Origin: Devosia ginsengisoli
GTDB lineage: Bacteria; Pseudomonadota; Alphaproteobacteria; Rhizobiales; Devosiaceae
DNA: 64,000 nucleotides
Assembly: GCF_024707105.1 (NCBI RefSeq)
Contig: NZ_JANQAJ010000011.1
Span: 124,001 to 188,000, forward strand
Reading direction: 5' to 3'
The first letter of the stretch is position 1; every line of letters starts with the position of its first letter. The notes under the pieces were generated by a model. The model was not told where the DNA came from. It made no database searches and saw only the letters and a program-made list of their open reading frames with translations. The translations under genes were made by a program, and so were the position numbers. Of this stretch, positions 35,191 through 45,002 are shown piece by piece.

Positions 35191-36081
35191 TCAGGCGGCG
35201 GCGCGGCGCCAGATGGCGCCGATGCGGCCATCGATGAACAGCAGGCCGAGGAAGATCACCAGCATGCCGCCGATCTGGATGGGCAGGATGGTCTCGCCGA
35301 GAATGGTGACGCCGAGGATCAGCGCCGAAATCGGCGCGATGAAGGTGGTGGTGGCGAAGTTGGTCGCCCCGACGCGCGGCAGGATGCGGTACATGATCTG
35401 GAAGGTGAAGGCGGTTGACAGCAGGCCAATGGCGAGGGCCGCGCCCCAGGTTTCCGGCCGGGTCATGACGGGCGCGCCCTCGGAGAGGAAAGCGATGGGC
35501 GCAGCGACAATGGCCGCGCCGGTCAGCGCAATCGAGGCGAAGGCAGTCGGCTCGACATGCTTGTAGCTGCGGGTGATGTTGAGCGTGAGGGCATAGCACA
35601 GTGTGGCGCCCAGACAGGCGGCGACGGCCCAGAGGTGAGAACTGCCGCCTGAGGACAGCGCGGGAGACACCAACAGGGCTGCGCCGGCGAAGCCGATGGC
35701 GACGCCGGTGAACTTGGTGCGGCTGGCCTTTTCGCCACCGATCCAGAAATGGGAGATGAGGGCCGTGACCATGGGCGTCAGGGCGTTGATGATGGCGGCA
35801 ACGCCGCTGGCCAGATGCGCCTGGGCCAGCGGAAAGAGCGCAAAGGGGATGGCATAGGCCACGACACCCAGCAGGCCCAGTTGCAGCCACAGAGCGGGAT
35901 CGCGCGGCACAGGCTTGCGCAAAGCGAACATGACCAGCCAGCAGCCCAGGGCGCCAATGCCGACGCGGAAGCTGGTGACCCAGAGCGGGCCGATCTCGCG
36001 GATCAGCACGGCATTAAAGATGAACGAGCAGCCCCAGATGGCGCCCAGCAGGATGATCCAGAACCAGTCGCGCAAAGCCAT
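35191..36081 (-). CDS. EamA/DMT family transporter (copy 2)
   Basis: A 296-residue protein, ten predicted helices, paralogous to the downstream gene: both share the N-terminal LGA(I/V)WGCSF(I/L)FNA pattern, AIPFALFPLAQ, and ATLCYALTLN. First gene of the tandem pair. The two-repeat topology is intact in both, so each could work alone, but heterodimer formation is also possible. Substrate unknown. Confidence 0.9.
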   Translation of the reverse strand: MALRDWFWIILLGAIWGCSFIFNAVLIREIGPLWVTSFRVGIGALGCWLVMFALRKPVPRDPALWLQLGLLGVVAYAIPFALFPLAQAHLASGVAAIINALTPMVTALISHFWIGGEKASRTKFTGVAIGFAGAALLVSPALSSGGSSHLWAVAACLGATLCYALTLNITRSYKHVEPTAFASIALTGAAIVAAPIAFLSEGAPVMTRPETWGAALAIGLLSTAFTFQIMYRILPRVGATNFATTTFIAPISALILGVTILGETILPIQIGGMLVIFLGLLFIDGRIGAIWRRAAA

Positions 36082-36186
36082 GGCGATTCCCCGTGTTGGA
36101 AGCGGACGCTACGCCCGGGGAGAACAAAGGTCGAACCGATTTTGACGATGGGGGCGATCAAATTCGGTGATGGGCGTTTTGTTGGA

Positions 36187-36222
36187 TACCCCCTCCTAGC
36201 CTCCCCCTGATAGGGGGAGGAA
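36187..36222. repeat. CCTCCCCCTGATAGGGGGAGG palindrome
   Basis: Single copy of the element also seen at 30553, with the same CCTCCCCCT/AGGGGGAGG arms, between copy 2 of the EamA pair and purN. The rest of 36082-36257 holds no assignable feature. Confidence 0.75.
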
Positions 36223-36257
36223 TCCGCGCGGTGGTCGTAGCGTGATGGTGCGCGAGG

Positions 36258-36842
36258 CTAGGCGGATAGCTGTCCCGATGCCAGCAGTCGCAGGGCCTGG
36301 GGGTAGATGCGGTGTTCTTCGATCAGGATGCGGGCGGCGAGGGTTTCGGGCGTGTCACCTGACAGGACCGGGACTTCGGCCTGAAGGATGGGGGCGCCTT
36401 CGTCGAGGCCGGGCGTGACGAAATGGACGGTGCAGCCATGGATGGTGGCGCCATCGGCCAGCGCGCGCTCGTGGGTGTGGAGGCCCTTGTAGAGCGGCAG
36501 CAGGGAGGGGTGGATGTTGATCATCCTGCCGGCCCAGCGATTGACGAAGTCATCGCCCAGGATGCGCATGAAGCCGGCGAGGCAGACGATGTCCACATCC
36601 CAGCTTTCGAGGATCTGGGTCATGACGTCTTCGAACATGTCCCGGCTGGGGAATTTGCTCTGGGCGAGGGAGGCCGTGGCGATCCCGTCGGCGGCGGCAA
36701 TGGCGAGGCCGGGGGCGGCGGCGCGGTTGGAGAGCACGCCGACGATCTCGGCAGGATAGTCGGGTGCCCTGGCCGCCTCGATCAGCGCCGACATGTTCGA
36801 GCCGCGGCCCGAAATCAGGATGGCGACCTTCTTGCGGCTCAC
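36258..36842 (-). CDS. purN: Phosphoribosylglycinamide formyltransferase
   Basis: 194 residues from GTG 36842, which overlaps the purM stop (GTGA). The N-terminus KKVAILISGRGSNM holds the phosphate loop; the catalytic Asn, His and Asp are found in INIHPSLLPLYKG and VHFVTPGLDEG. It formylates GAR in purine synthesis using 10-formyl-THF. The frame is open further upstream through purM but that is the neighbour's shadow. Confidence 0.95.
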   Translation of the reverse strand: MSRKKVAILISGRGSNMSALIEAARAPDYPAEIVGVLSNRAAAPGLAIAAADGIATASLAQSKFPSRDMFEDVMTQILESWDVDIVCLAGFMRILGDDFVNRWAGRMINIHPSLLPLYKGLHTHERALADGATIHGCTVHFVTPGLDEGAPILQAEVPVLSGDTPETLAARILIEEHRIYPQALRLLASGQLSA

Positions 36843-37916
36843 AGCGCCAGCTTGCCGTCGAAGGTGACGGGCTCGCCCGTACGGGCCGTGAGCTTGCCGA
36901 CCACTGCGGCGGTTTCGCCTGAGGCGGCGAGGTGGTCGACCAGCTTTTGCGCGTCGTCCGGTGCTACGGCAACCAGCATGCCGACGCCGCAATTGAAGGT
37001 GCGCAGCATTTCGCGCTCGCTCATGCCGCCGACATGGCTGAGCCAGCCGAAGACTTTTGGAACCGTGACCGCATTGAGATCGACATGGGCGGCGAGGTGA
37101 TCGGGCAGGACGCGGGGGATGTTATCGATGAAGCCGCCGCCGGTGATATGGGCCAGGGCCTTGATGCCGATGCCGGCCTTGAGGGCGGCGAGGAGGGGCT
37201 TCACATAGATGCGGGTTGGGGTGAGCAGGGCTTCGGACAGGGGACTGGCCGGGCGCGAAAGGCGCGTTCATGTACCAGTCGATGCCACTGAGGTCGACGA
37301 TCTTGCGGACCAGCGAATAGCCGTTGGAATGAACGCCGGAGGAGGCAATGGCGACCAGGATATCGCCTTCGGCGATATCGGGGCGGGGCAGGAGGGCGCC
37401 ACGCTCGGCGGCGCCGACGGCGAAGCCGGCCAGGTCATAGTCGTTGCCGTGATACATGCCGGGCATTTCGGCGGTTTCCCCGCCGATGAGGGCGCAGCCG
37501 GCAATGCGGCAGCCTTCGGCAATGCCCGAGACGATGGCGGTGCCCTGGGCGACATCGAGCTTGCCGGTGGCGAAGTAGTCGAGGAAGAACAGCGGCTCGG
37601 CGCCCTGCACGATGATGTCGTTGACGCACATGGCCACCAGGTCCTGCCCGATGGTGCCGTGATTGCCCGTGTCGATGGCGATCTTGAGCTTGGTGCCGAC
37701 GCCGTCATTGGCGGCGACGAGGACCGGATCGGTGAAACCGGCCGCCTTGAGATCGAACAAGCCGCCGAAGCCGCCAATCTCGCCATCGGCGCCGGGCCGG
37801 CGCGTGGAGCGGATGGCGGGCTTGATGGCTTCCACCAGCGCATTGCCGGCATCGATATCGACGCCCGCCTGCTTGTATGAGAGACCGTTTGATGGCAGGT
37901 TTTGCGGATCGGACAT
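36839..37916 (-). CDS. purM: Phosphoribosylformylglycinamidine cyclo-ligase with a single-base frameshift
   Basis: Two frames together encode complete PurM (AIR synthetase, fifth step of purine synthesis). The first (37916 down to about 37244) has [27 protein letters not shown] and [11 protein letters not shown]; the second (to 36839) continues [20 protein letters not shown] and [15 protein letters not shown]. They join at a run of four G (plus strand 37240-37243); removing one base gives 358 residues in one frame. purM is normally essential for purine synthesis, so a sequencing error is more likely than a pseudogene. It overlaps purN by 4 bases. Confidence 0.9.
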
Positions 37917-38050
37917 AGGCCTCGGACCGTAGTGGGGAAAGCGTGCGTAAAGCCGTTACCGGAAGACCAAGGCGGTTGCCAACGCCGGAGCCGGAAGCTA
38001 GACGGCCTGATAGCTTCTCAACCCAACCGACGCAAGGGCCGCCCGGCATC

Positions 38051-39142
38051 ATGACACTACGAAATCAAGTGCTGATCTGGGTCGGTTTTCTTGTCGTGCT
38101 GGTGCTTACGCTGTGGCTGTTCCGCGGCATCCTGCTGCCATTCGTGGTCGGGGCCGCATTGGCCTATCTGCTGAACCCTCTGGTCAACCAGCTCCAGCGC
38201 TGGCGCTTCAATCGCGGTTGGGCCACGACCGTGGTGCTGCTGAGCGTCATTACCATCGTGCTCAGCGTGTTCCTGATGTTCGTGCCGCTGATCGGCCAGC
38301 AGATCATCGAATTGCTGCGAGGCGCGCCTGCGCTCGTGGCCGACCTGCAGGCGCTGTTTGCCCGTTGGTCGCCGGAAATCAACGAATGGCTCGGGCCGGA
38401 GCGCGCCGCGCAGGTGCAGGCCAGCATCAACGACCTGGCGCGGCAGGCATTGGGCTTCATCACCACGCTGCCGGGCGAGCTGGTGAATATCGGCATGACC
38501 GGTGCGGCGGTGATCGGCTTTACCGTGCTGACCCCGGTGGTGGCGTTTTACCTGCTGCTGGACTGGGAAGGCATGGTGCGCGGGATCGAAGGCCTGCTGC
38601 CGCAGGAGCACAAGGGCGAAATCAACACCATCCTGCGCGACATTGACAAGTCGATGGCCGGGGTTATCCGGGGGCAGGGTGGCGTGCTGCTGCTCGATGC
38701 GGCCTTCTACGCGACGGCGCTCAGCCTGTTCGGGCTCAATTTCGGCCTTGCCGTGGGGCTGATCGGCGGGCTGCTGAGCTTCATTCCCTTTGTCGGCTTC
38801 GCCGTCGGGTTCGGGCTATCGGTGGGCATCGCCATCGTCCAGTATTCGGGCGATGTGTGGATGGTTGCGGCTGTTGCCGGCATCTTCCTGTTCTGGCAGT
38901 TCATCGAAGGCAATATCCTCTATCCCAAGCTGGTGGGCTCCTCGATCAACATCAACCCGGTCTGGATGATGTTCGCGCTGCTGGGGCTGGGTGCGCTGTT
39001 CGGCTTTGTCGGCCTGCTGCTGGCGGTGCCGATGGCGGCGATCGCCTCGGTGCTGGTGCGCTATGGCGTGCGCAAATACAAGGAAAGCACGCTGTATCTC
39101 GGCCGAAACGGTGGGCCTGATGGCACTGCCAGCAAGCCCTGA
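38051..39142 (+). CDS. AI-2E family transporter (PerM-like permease)
   Basis: A 363-residue membrane protein from ATG 38051. It has a first helix pair (QVLIWVGFLVVLVLTLWLF), a long soluble stretch between about 95 and 150, and then the family core with FIPFVGFAVGFG and LLGLGALFGFVGLLLAVP. Members export varied small molecules; AI-2 transport itself is shown only for a few. It is divergent from purM with a 134-bp gap. Its last codons overlap the hdaA start by 23 bases. purNM-PerM-hdaA-ppk order is common in related genomes. Confidence 0.9.
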   Translation: MTLRNQVLIWVGFLVVLVLTLWLFRGILLPFVVGAALAYLLNPLVNQLQRWRFNRGWATTVVLLSVITIVLSVFLMFVPLIGQQIIELLRGAPALVADLQALFARWSPEINEWLGPERAAQVQASINDLARQALGFITTLPGELVNIGMTGAAVIGFTVLTPVVAFYLLLDWEGMVRGIEGLLPQEHKGEINTILRDIDKSMAGVIRGQGGVLLLDAAFYATALSLFGLNFGLAVGLIGGLLSFIPFVGFAVGFGLSVGIAIVQYSGDVWMVAAVAGIFLFWQFIEGNILYPKLVGSSININPVWMMFALLGLGALFGFVGLLLAVPMAAIASVLVRYGVRKYKESTLYLGRNGGPDGTASKP

Positions 39143-39860
39143 AGAGCCCAAGGGCCAGCTGACGCTGGAACTGGGTCATACGCCCTCCCATGATGCGGCC
39201 GATTTCCTGGTGGGCGAGGGCAATGAACTGGCGCATGGGCGCATCATGGCCTTTCCGCACTGGCCCGACCCGGTGACCCTGCTGGTCGGCCCGGCCAAAT
39301 CGGGCAAGTCGCATCTGGCGCGCATCTTCGCCGACCGCAGCGGCGCCCGCTATGCCGGCACGGGCGACCTCGAAGCGCTGGCGACCGAAGGGGGCGTAGT
39401 GCCTGTCATCGTCGAGGATGTGGACCGGCTGGATTATGACGAGGCGGGGCTTTTCCACCTGCTCAACCAGTCGATGCGCGAACAGCGGCCGATCCTGCTG
39501 ACGGCGCGGGAAGACATTGCGAATTGGCCGCTGGCGACCGATGATGTGCGTTCGCGGGCGCGGCGGGCGACCGCCTATGCGCTGGAGCTGACGGACGACA
39601 TTCAATTGTCACAGATGTTCGTGAAATTGTTCGGGGATCGGCAGATCAAGGTCGATCCGAGAATCATCGCCTATCTGGTGGCGCGCATGGAGCGTTCCGC
39701 CGAGGAAGTCGTGATCCTTGCCGACCTGATGGACCGGCTGGCGCTGGCCAAGGGTACGGCCATTACGCGCAGCATCGCCGCCGATGCGCTCGACCGCCGC
39801 CGGATCGCGCATGGCGGGGCGAGCCAAGAACAGGACTGGGATACCGAAGACGATGAATGA
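39120..39860 (+). CDS. hdaA: DnaA regulatory inactivator HdaA
   Basis: A 246-residue AAA+ protein related to DnaA. An N-terminal QLTLEL (about 13-18) is a beta-clamp binding motif. The P-loop is [17 protein letters not shown]; sensor and arginine-finger regions follow in [17 protein letters not shown] and [16 protein letters not shown]. In Caulobacter HdaA with the clamp stimulates ATP hydrolysis by DnaA and prevents over-initiation. It overlaps the permease gene upstream and ppk downstream (ATGAATGA), so the three are coupled. Confidence 0.9.
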   Translation: MALPASPEEPKGQLTLELGHTPSHDAADFLVGEGNELAHGRIMAFPHWPDPVTLLVGPAKSGKSHLARIFADRSGARYAGTGDLEALATEGGVVPVIVEDVDRLDYDEAGLFHLLNQSMREQRPILLTAREDIANWPLATDDVRSRARRATAYALELTDDIQLSQMFVKLFGDRQIKVDPRIIAYLVARMERSAEEVVILADLMDRLALAKGTAITRSIAADALDRRRIAHGGASQEQDWDTEDDE

Positions 39861-42021
39861 ACTGAGCGAGTTCGCCGATACCGAAGTCTCGGTCCCCGAT
39901 GTCGAGGCGCTGCGCAAGAGCCCGGCGCGCTTCGTCAACCGCGAGGTGAGCTGGCTGCAATTCAACATGCGCGTGCTGGAAGAGGCGGGCAACGTCAACC
40001 ACCCGCTGCTGGAGCGGCTGCGGTTCGTGTCGATCTCGGCCAACAATCTCGATGAATTCTACATGGTCCGCGTCGCCGGCCTCAAAGGGCAGATGCGGGC
40101 GGGGCTGACACGGCAGAGCGCCGACGGGCTGACGCCGGCCGAGCAGATGGAAGAGATCGCCACGCTGGCCCAGCACCTGCAACTGGAACAGCAGGACCAC
40201 TGGCAGAATCTGCGCGAGGAACTGTTCACGCAGAATGTGGTGATCCACGAGGCGGACGATCTCAGCACCGATCAGGTCAATTATCTGCAGAAGCTGTTCC
40301 GCGAGGAAATCTTCCCCGTGCTGACGCCCATCGCGGTGGATCCGGCGCATCCCTTCCCGTTCATCCCCAATCTGGGGCTGGCGCTGGCTTTCGAGCTGAA
40401 GCGCCCGGACAATGACCTGCCGCTGACGGCTTTGGTGCGCATTCCCGGCAATCTCGACCGCTTCATCACCCTGCCGACCGGGCTGGTCTCGGAAGGGCGC
40501 AGCGAGGTGGTGACCATCGATACGCTGGTCAAGCTGTTCTTCCACAAGATGTTCCCCGGCCATGAAGTGGTCGGTTCGGGCGCCTTCCGCATCATCCGTG
40601 ACAGCGAAATCGAAATCGACGACGAGGCTGCGGACCTGGTGGTGGAATTCGAGACGGCCCTGCGGCAGCGGCGGCGCGGGCAGGTGATCCGGTTCGAGAT
40701 CGAAAGCTCGATGCCGCGCGCGCTCAAGCGGCAGATCAGCGAGCAGCTCGGGGTTACGGAAAGCGAAGTATTCGAGGTGCAGGGTTTCCTGGGCCTGGCC
40801 GATGCGCGCAAAGTCTGCGACCTGGAGCGGCCGGACCTCAAGTTCACGCCCTATCATGCGCGCTTCCCCGAGCGCATCCGCGACTATAGCGGGGACAGTT
40901 TTGCAGCCATCCGCGCCAAGGACATCCTGGTGCACCACCCGTTCGAGAGTTTCGACGTGGTGGCGCAGTTCCTGATGCAGGCGGCGCGTGATCCGGACGT
41001 GGTGGCTATCAAACAAACGCTGTATCGCACCTCGGCCGATAGCCCGATCATCAAGGCGCTGGTGCTGGCCGCGGAGGCCGGCAAGTCGGTGACGTGCCTG
41101 GTGGAGCTCAAGGCGCGGTTCGACGAGGAAGCCAATATCCGCTGGGCGCGCGACCTGGAACGGGCCGGGGCGCAGGTGGTGTTCGGCTTCATCGAGCTCA
41201 AGACCCACGCCAAGCTGAGCCAGGTGGTGCGGCGCGAAAAGGGCAAGCTGGTGAGCTATTGCCATATCGGCACCGGCAACTATCATCCGATCACCGCCAA
41301 GATCTATACCGACCTCAGCTACTTCACCATCGACCCGGCGATCACCCGCGACGTGGCGCGGGTGTTCAATTTCATCACCGGCTATGCGCGGCCGACCGAG
41401 CTCGAGACGATCGCGGTCTCGCCGGTCAACCTGCGGCAGCGCCTGCTGGACGATATTGCGCGCGAGATCGAACTGGCCAGCAAGGGCCAGCCGGCCAGCG
41501 TGCTGCTCAAGATGAATTCGCTGGTCGATCCTGAAATCATCGACGCGCTTTACGACGCCAGCCAGGCCGGGGTGAAGGTCGATCTCATCGTGCGCGGCAT
41601 TTGCTGCCTGCGGCCGGGTATCCCCGGATTCTCCGACAATATCAGGGTGAAATCGGTGGTTGGTCGGTTCCTGGAACACAGCCGCATCTATTGCTTCGGC
41701 AATGGCGAGGCCATGCCGAGCCCGCGCGCCAAGGTGTATATTTCATCGGCCGACCTGATGGGCCGTAACCTCGATGGGCGCGTGGAAGTCATGGTGCCGA
41801 TCCTCAACAACACCGTGCATAAACAGATTCTGGACCGGATTCTGGTTGCCTATCTGCGCGATAATCAGCAGAGCTGGGAAGTGCTGCCGGATGGCAGCTC
41901 GCATCGCGTGCGCCCGGCCGAAGGGGAAGAACTCTTCAATGCGCATGATTACTTCATGACCAATCCGTCGCTGTCCGGACGCGGCAGCGCCGGTGGCGAA
42001 GGCGAAGAGGGCCTGGCTTGA
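39853..42021 (+). CDS. ppk1: Polyphosphate kinase 1
   Basis: A 722-residue PPK1. The N domain starts near [19 protein letters not shown]; the catalytic histidine lies in [18 protein letters not shown], followed by [22 protein letters not shown] and polyP contact regions such as [18 protein letters not shown] are complete. It polymerises phosphate from ATP. The ppx gene follows with a TTGA overlap, so synthesis and breakdown of polyphosphate are co-expressed. Start [11 protein letters not shown] at 39853 is preferred over upstream in-frame codons inside hdaA. Confidence 0.96.
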   Translation: MNELSEFADTEVSVPDVEALRKSPARFVNREVSWLQFNMRVLEEAGNVNHPLLERLRFVSISANNLDEFYMVRVAGLKGQMRAGLTRQSADGLTPAEQMEEIATLAQHLQLEQQDHWQNLREELFTQNVVIHEADDLSTDQVNYLQKLFREEIFPVLTPIAVDPAHPFPFIPNLGLALAFELKRPDNDLPLTALVRIPGNLDRFITLPTGLVSEGRSEVVTIDTLVKLFFHKMFPGHEVVGSGAFRIIRDSEIEIDDEAADLVVEFETALRQRRRGQVIRFEIESSMPRALKRQISEQLGVTESEVFEVQGFLGLADARKVCDLERPDLKFTPYHARFPERIRDYSGDSFAAIRAKDILVHHPFESFDVVAQFLMQAARDPDVVAIKQTLYRTSADSPIIKALVLAAEAGKSVTCLVELKARFDEEANIRWARDLERAGAQVVFGFIELKTHAKLSQVVRREKGKLVSYCHIGTGNYHPITAKIYTDLSYFTIDPAITRDVARVFNFITGYARPTELETIAVSPVNLRQRLLDDIAREIELASKGQPASVLLKMNSLVDPEIIDALYDASQAGVKVDLIVRGICCLRPGIPGFSDNIRVKSVVGRFLEHSRIYCFGNGEAMPSPRAKVYISSADLMGRNLDGRVEVMVPILNNTVHKQILDRILVAYLRDNQQSWEVLPDGSSHRVRPAEGEELFNAHDYFMTNPSLSGRGSAGGEGEEGLA

Positions 42022-43553
42022 ATCAATTCTGGGGCGTCGATGCCGACCCGACAGCGCAAGGCCGCATCAAGGGCGCCAAGCCTGTGGCGGTCCTCGATAT
42101 CGGGTCCAACTCGGTGCGTCTAGTGGTCTATGAGCGCCATGCCCGCGCGCTGACGCCGCTCTACAATGAAAAATCGGCATGTGCGCTGGGGCGCGGCGTG
42201 GGCCGTACCGGGCGGCTAGCCGACGCCAATATGGCGCAGGCGCTCAATGCCATCAAACGCTTCGCCCTGGTGGCACGCATGATGCGCGTCGGCCGGGTGC
42301 ATGTGCTGGCGACCTCGGCGGTGCGCGACGCTGCCAACCGGCAGGAATTCGTCGATGCCGTAGAGGCATTGATCGAGAGCAAGGTGCAGGTGCTGAGCGG
42401 CGAGCAGGAGGCCCATTTCGCGGCGCTCGGCGCGGTGGCCGGTATTCCCGGCTTTTCCGGCATTGTCGGCGACCTGGGGGGCGGAAGCCTCGAGCTGTCC
42501 CATATCAATGGCGGCACCGATACCAATGGCGAATCCTTCGAAATCGGCGTGATCCGCCTGCAGGACGACAGCAATGGCTCGGCGCTGCAGGCGACCGAGA
42601 TCGTGCGGGCGCGTCTGCAGCAATCGGCGCTGCCCGGCGCGGCGGCGGGCGGGTCATTCGCGGCGATTGGCGGCACCTGGCGATCGCTGGCCAAGCTGCA
42701 TCAGGTGGTGCGGGGCTATCCGCTGCATATGGTGCAGAACTATGTCGTGCCGGTCGAGGACATGATCGGGTTCTGCCAGGACATTACCGGCGCTTCTTCG
42801 CTCAAATCCTATCCGGGCGCCGAGAAGGTCAGTTCCTCGCGGCGCGAGCTGGTGCCATTCGGCGCGGCGGTCATGGCCGAAGTGCTCAAGGCCGGTCAGT
42901 TCGCCAATGTGGTGTTTTCGGCGCTGGGCGTACGCGAGGGCTATCTCTATGGCCTGCTCGACGGCCGCGAGCAGGAGATCGATCCGCTGATTCAGGGGGC
43001 GGAGGAGCTTTCGGTGCTGCGCTCACGCTCGCCGGCCCATGCCAGCGACCTCGTCGAGTTTACCGGGCAATTCCTCGCCGTTTCCGGCATTGCGGAGAGC
43101 GATGCCCTGCGGCGGCTGCGCATCGTGGCCTGTCTGCTGGCCGATATCGGCTGGCGTGCCCATCCGGATTATCGCGGGCCGCAAAGCGTCGACGCAGTGG
43201 CCTATGGCTCGCTGACCGGCGTGGACCATCCGGGGCGCTCGTTCATCGCCCAGGTCATGGCAGTGCGTTATGACGGGCTCAAGAGCAAGACGGCGGCGCC
43301 TCTGGTCGGGCTCGGTTCGCCGGAGCTGACTGCGCGGGCGCGGCTGGTCGGGGCCTTGTTCCGCGTGGCCTATCCAATGACGGCCGCCATGCCTGGCATC
43401 CTGCCGCGCATCCGCTTCGAGGTTGACGGCAACAAGCTGGCGCTGATCCTGCCACGCGACCTGGCGTTTCTCGATGGCGAGCATCTGCAGGGCCGGCTGG
43501 ACCAGTTTGCCGGCGTGGCAGGGTTCAAGACTTCGGCGGTGCGGGTGGCTTAA
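42018..43553 (+). CDS. ppx: Exopolyphosphatase (Ppx/GppA family)
   Basis: A 511-residue ASKHA phosphatase. Nucleotide/phosphate loops are [16 protein letters not shown] (about 24-39), then [23 protein letters not shown] with the catalytic Glu, and [14 protein letters not shown]. The start is a TTG at 42018 that overlaps the ppk stop (TTGA). C-terminal helical domain to residue 511 is of the longer alphaproteobacterial kind. Family members degrade polyphosphate and/or pppGpp; the genomic pairing with ppk favours the former. Confidence 0.93.
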   Translation: MNQFWGVDADPTAQGRIKGAKPVAVLDIGSNSVRLVVYERHARALTPLYNEKSACALGRGVGRTGRLADANMAQALNAIKRFALVARMMRVGRVHVLATSAVRDAANRQEFVDAVEALIESKVQVLSGEQEAHFAALGAVAGIPGFSGIVGDLGGGSLELSHINGGTDTNGESFEIGVIRLQDDSNGSALQATEIVRARLQQSALPGAAAGGSFAAIGGTWRSLAKLHQVVRGYPLHMVQNYVVPVEDMIGFCQDITGASSLKSYPGAEKVSSSRRELVPFGAAVMAEVLKAGQFANVVFSALGVREGYLYGLLDGREQEIDPLIQGAEELSVLRSRSPAHASDLVEFTGQFLAVSGIAESDALRRLRIVACLLADIGWRAHPDYRGPQSVDAVAYGSLTGVDHPGRSFIAQVMAVRYDGLKSKTAAPLVGLGSPELTARARLVGALFRVAYPMTAAMPGILPRIRFEVDGNKLALILPRDLAFLDGEHLQGRLDQFAGVAGFKTSAVRVA

Positions 43554-43573
43554 CCGACCGTTTGGCGCGCCCG

Positions 43574-43605
43574 GCCTCGTGGTTCGACGGGCTCACCATG
43601 AGGGC
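43574..43605. repeat. TTCGAC hairpin repeat
   Basis: Palindrome GCCTCGTGGT/ACCATGAGGGC around TCGACGGGCTC in the 79-bp gap between convergent ppx and rnd; the only element there and a plausible bidirectional stop signal. Confidence 0.85.
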
Positions 43606-43632
43606 TTCGATCTATCCGCTCTCTCGATCGAT

Positions 43633-44802
43633 TTACTCGGCCGGCGTTGCGTCCTTGACGGCGAATTCCAGCACGCCCTTGCGGGTGGCGACGAGGCCGA
43701 TGCGGCCGTGCTTGATGTCGAGGGCCTTGTCGCCGAAGAGCTTGCGGCGCCAGCCCTTGAGGGCGGGGACATCGGCTTCGTCGTCGAGTACCAGGGCGTC
43801 GATATCGTCCGAGGTGGCCAGGATGCGCGCGGCGACGCCATGCTGTTCGGCGACCGATTTGAGCAGCACGCGGATGAGATCGCCGACGGCGCCTTTGGGC
43901 GACGGGCCGCGATAGCGCTCGGGCATGGTGGGCAGCTCGGATTTGGGCAGGGCCTCGACATCCTTCAGCAGAGCCATGATTTCGGCAGCGGCGGAGGAAC
44001 GGCCGAAGCCGCGGGGCACGGCGCGGAGCTTTTCGAAGGCGTCCGGCGTGAGCGGGCGCTGCATGGCCAGTTCGAACAGCACATCGTCCTTGAGGACGCG
44101 GCTGCGTGGCTGGTCGGTGTCCTGGGCGCGCTTCTCGCGCCAGGCGGCGAGCTTTTTCAGGGCCGCCAGGTCGCGCGGGCGGTTGATCTTCATCTTGAGG
44201 CGTTCCCAGGCCTGTTCCGGCTGGACCACATAGGTGTCGATGCTGCGCAGCACGCCCAGTTCATCCTCGACCCAGTCCCAGCGCTTGGTGGCGTCGACCT
44301 GTTTGCGGAGTTCACGATAGATGTCGCGCAGATGGGTGACGTCGGCCACGGCATAGAGGCGCTGCTTTTCGCTCAGGGGGCGGGCCGACCAGTCGGTGAA
44401 GCGAGAGGATTTGTCGAGTTCGACATTGGTGATGGAGCGGACGAGATTGTCGTAGGATACGCTATCGCCGAAGCCGCAGACGCTGGCGGCGATCTGGGTA
44501 TCGAAGAGATTGACCGGGACCTTGCCGGTCAGCTTGACGAAGATTTCGATATCCTGCCTGGCGGCGTGGAAGACCTTGGTGATGTTGGGATTGGCCAAAA
44601 GCTCGAAGAAGCTCGACAGGTCGAGATCGGGCGCCAGCGGATCGATCAGCACCGCCTCGTCATCGGTCGCGGCCTGGATAAGGCAGAGTTTCGGCCAATA
44701 GGTCGTTTCGCGCAGGAACTCGGTATCAACCGTCACAAAATCAAACTTGCCAGCGCGCTCGCAGAAAGCGGCGAGCACATCTGTGGAAACTATGAGGTCC
44801 AT
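43633..44802 (-). CDS. rnd: Ribonuclease D
   Basis: A 389-residue DEDDy exonuclease. Exo I is in VTVDTEFLRETTYWPKLCLI, Exo II around KVFHAARQDIEIF, Exo III YAVADVTHLRDIY with the tyrosine. One HRDC domain near 210-290 (DLAALKKLAAWREKRAQD) and a second helical part follow. Family role is 3' maturation of tRNA and other small RNAs. It is divergent from aspS. Confidence 0.95.
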   Translation of the reverse strand: MDLIVSTDVLAAFCERAGKFDFVTVDTEFLRETTYWPKLCLIQAATDDEAVLIDPLAPDLDLSSFFELLANPNITKVFHAARQDIEIFVKLTGKVPVNLFDTQIAASVCGFGDSVSYDNLVRSITNVELDKSSRFTDWSARPLSEKQRLYAVADVTHLRDIYRELRKQVDATKRWDWVEDELGVLRSIDTYVVQPEQAWERLKMKINRPRDLAALKKLAAWREKRAQDTDQPRSRVLKDDVLFELAMQRPLTPDAFEKLRAVPRGFGRSSAAAEIMALLKDVEALPKSELPTMPERYRGPSPKGAVGDLIRVLLKSVAEQHGVAARILATSDDIDALVLDDEADVPALKGWRRKLFGDKALDIKHGRIGLVATRKGVLEFAVKDATPAE

Positions 44803-44936
44803 ACCGGCGTCCGTCTCAAATTCGTCAATATTGTTCCTAGCAGGTGCGGCAGGTCCACTCCATACCGGATTTGTTGAGTATTGCGGCAGGGTTAGCGCGC
44901 GGGCGGCTGCCCTGCATGTTCGAGGCCGCGTTCACC

Positions 44937-44966
44937 TTGACAAGCGGGGGCTCCCATGCGCTTTTC
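44937..44966 (+). promoter_or_regulatory. Possible aspS promoter
   Basis: TTGACA at 44937-44942 is followed, after about 17 bases, by a weak GCTTTT-like -10, roughly 35-60 bases before the aspS ATG. Only the -35 is a good match. The remainder of 44803-45002 holds nothing else assignable. Confidence 0.35.
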
Positions 44967-45002
44967 CCGCCCAAGATTCAGGCCTTTTCCCAGAGTTTCG
45001 AC

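Noticed and set aside
36839..37916. Programmed frameshifting or true pseudogenization of purM
   Set aside because: No slippery heptamer with downstream structure is evident, and three other genes have similar homopolymer shifts, so an artefact is simpler.
39763..41679. 638-codon open frame antisense to ppk1
   Set aside because: His/Arg/Asp-rich composition is the typical shadow of a GC-rich gene; ppk1 on the other strand is certain.
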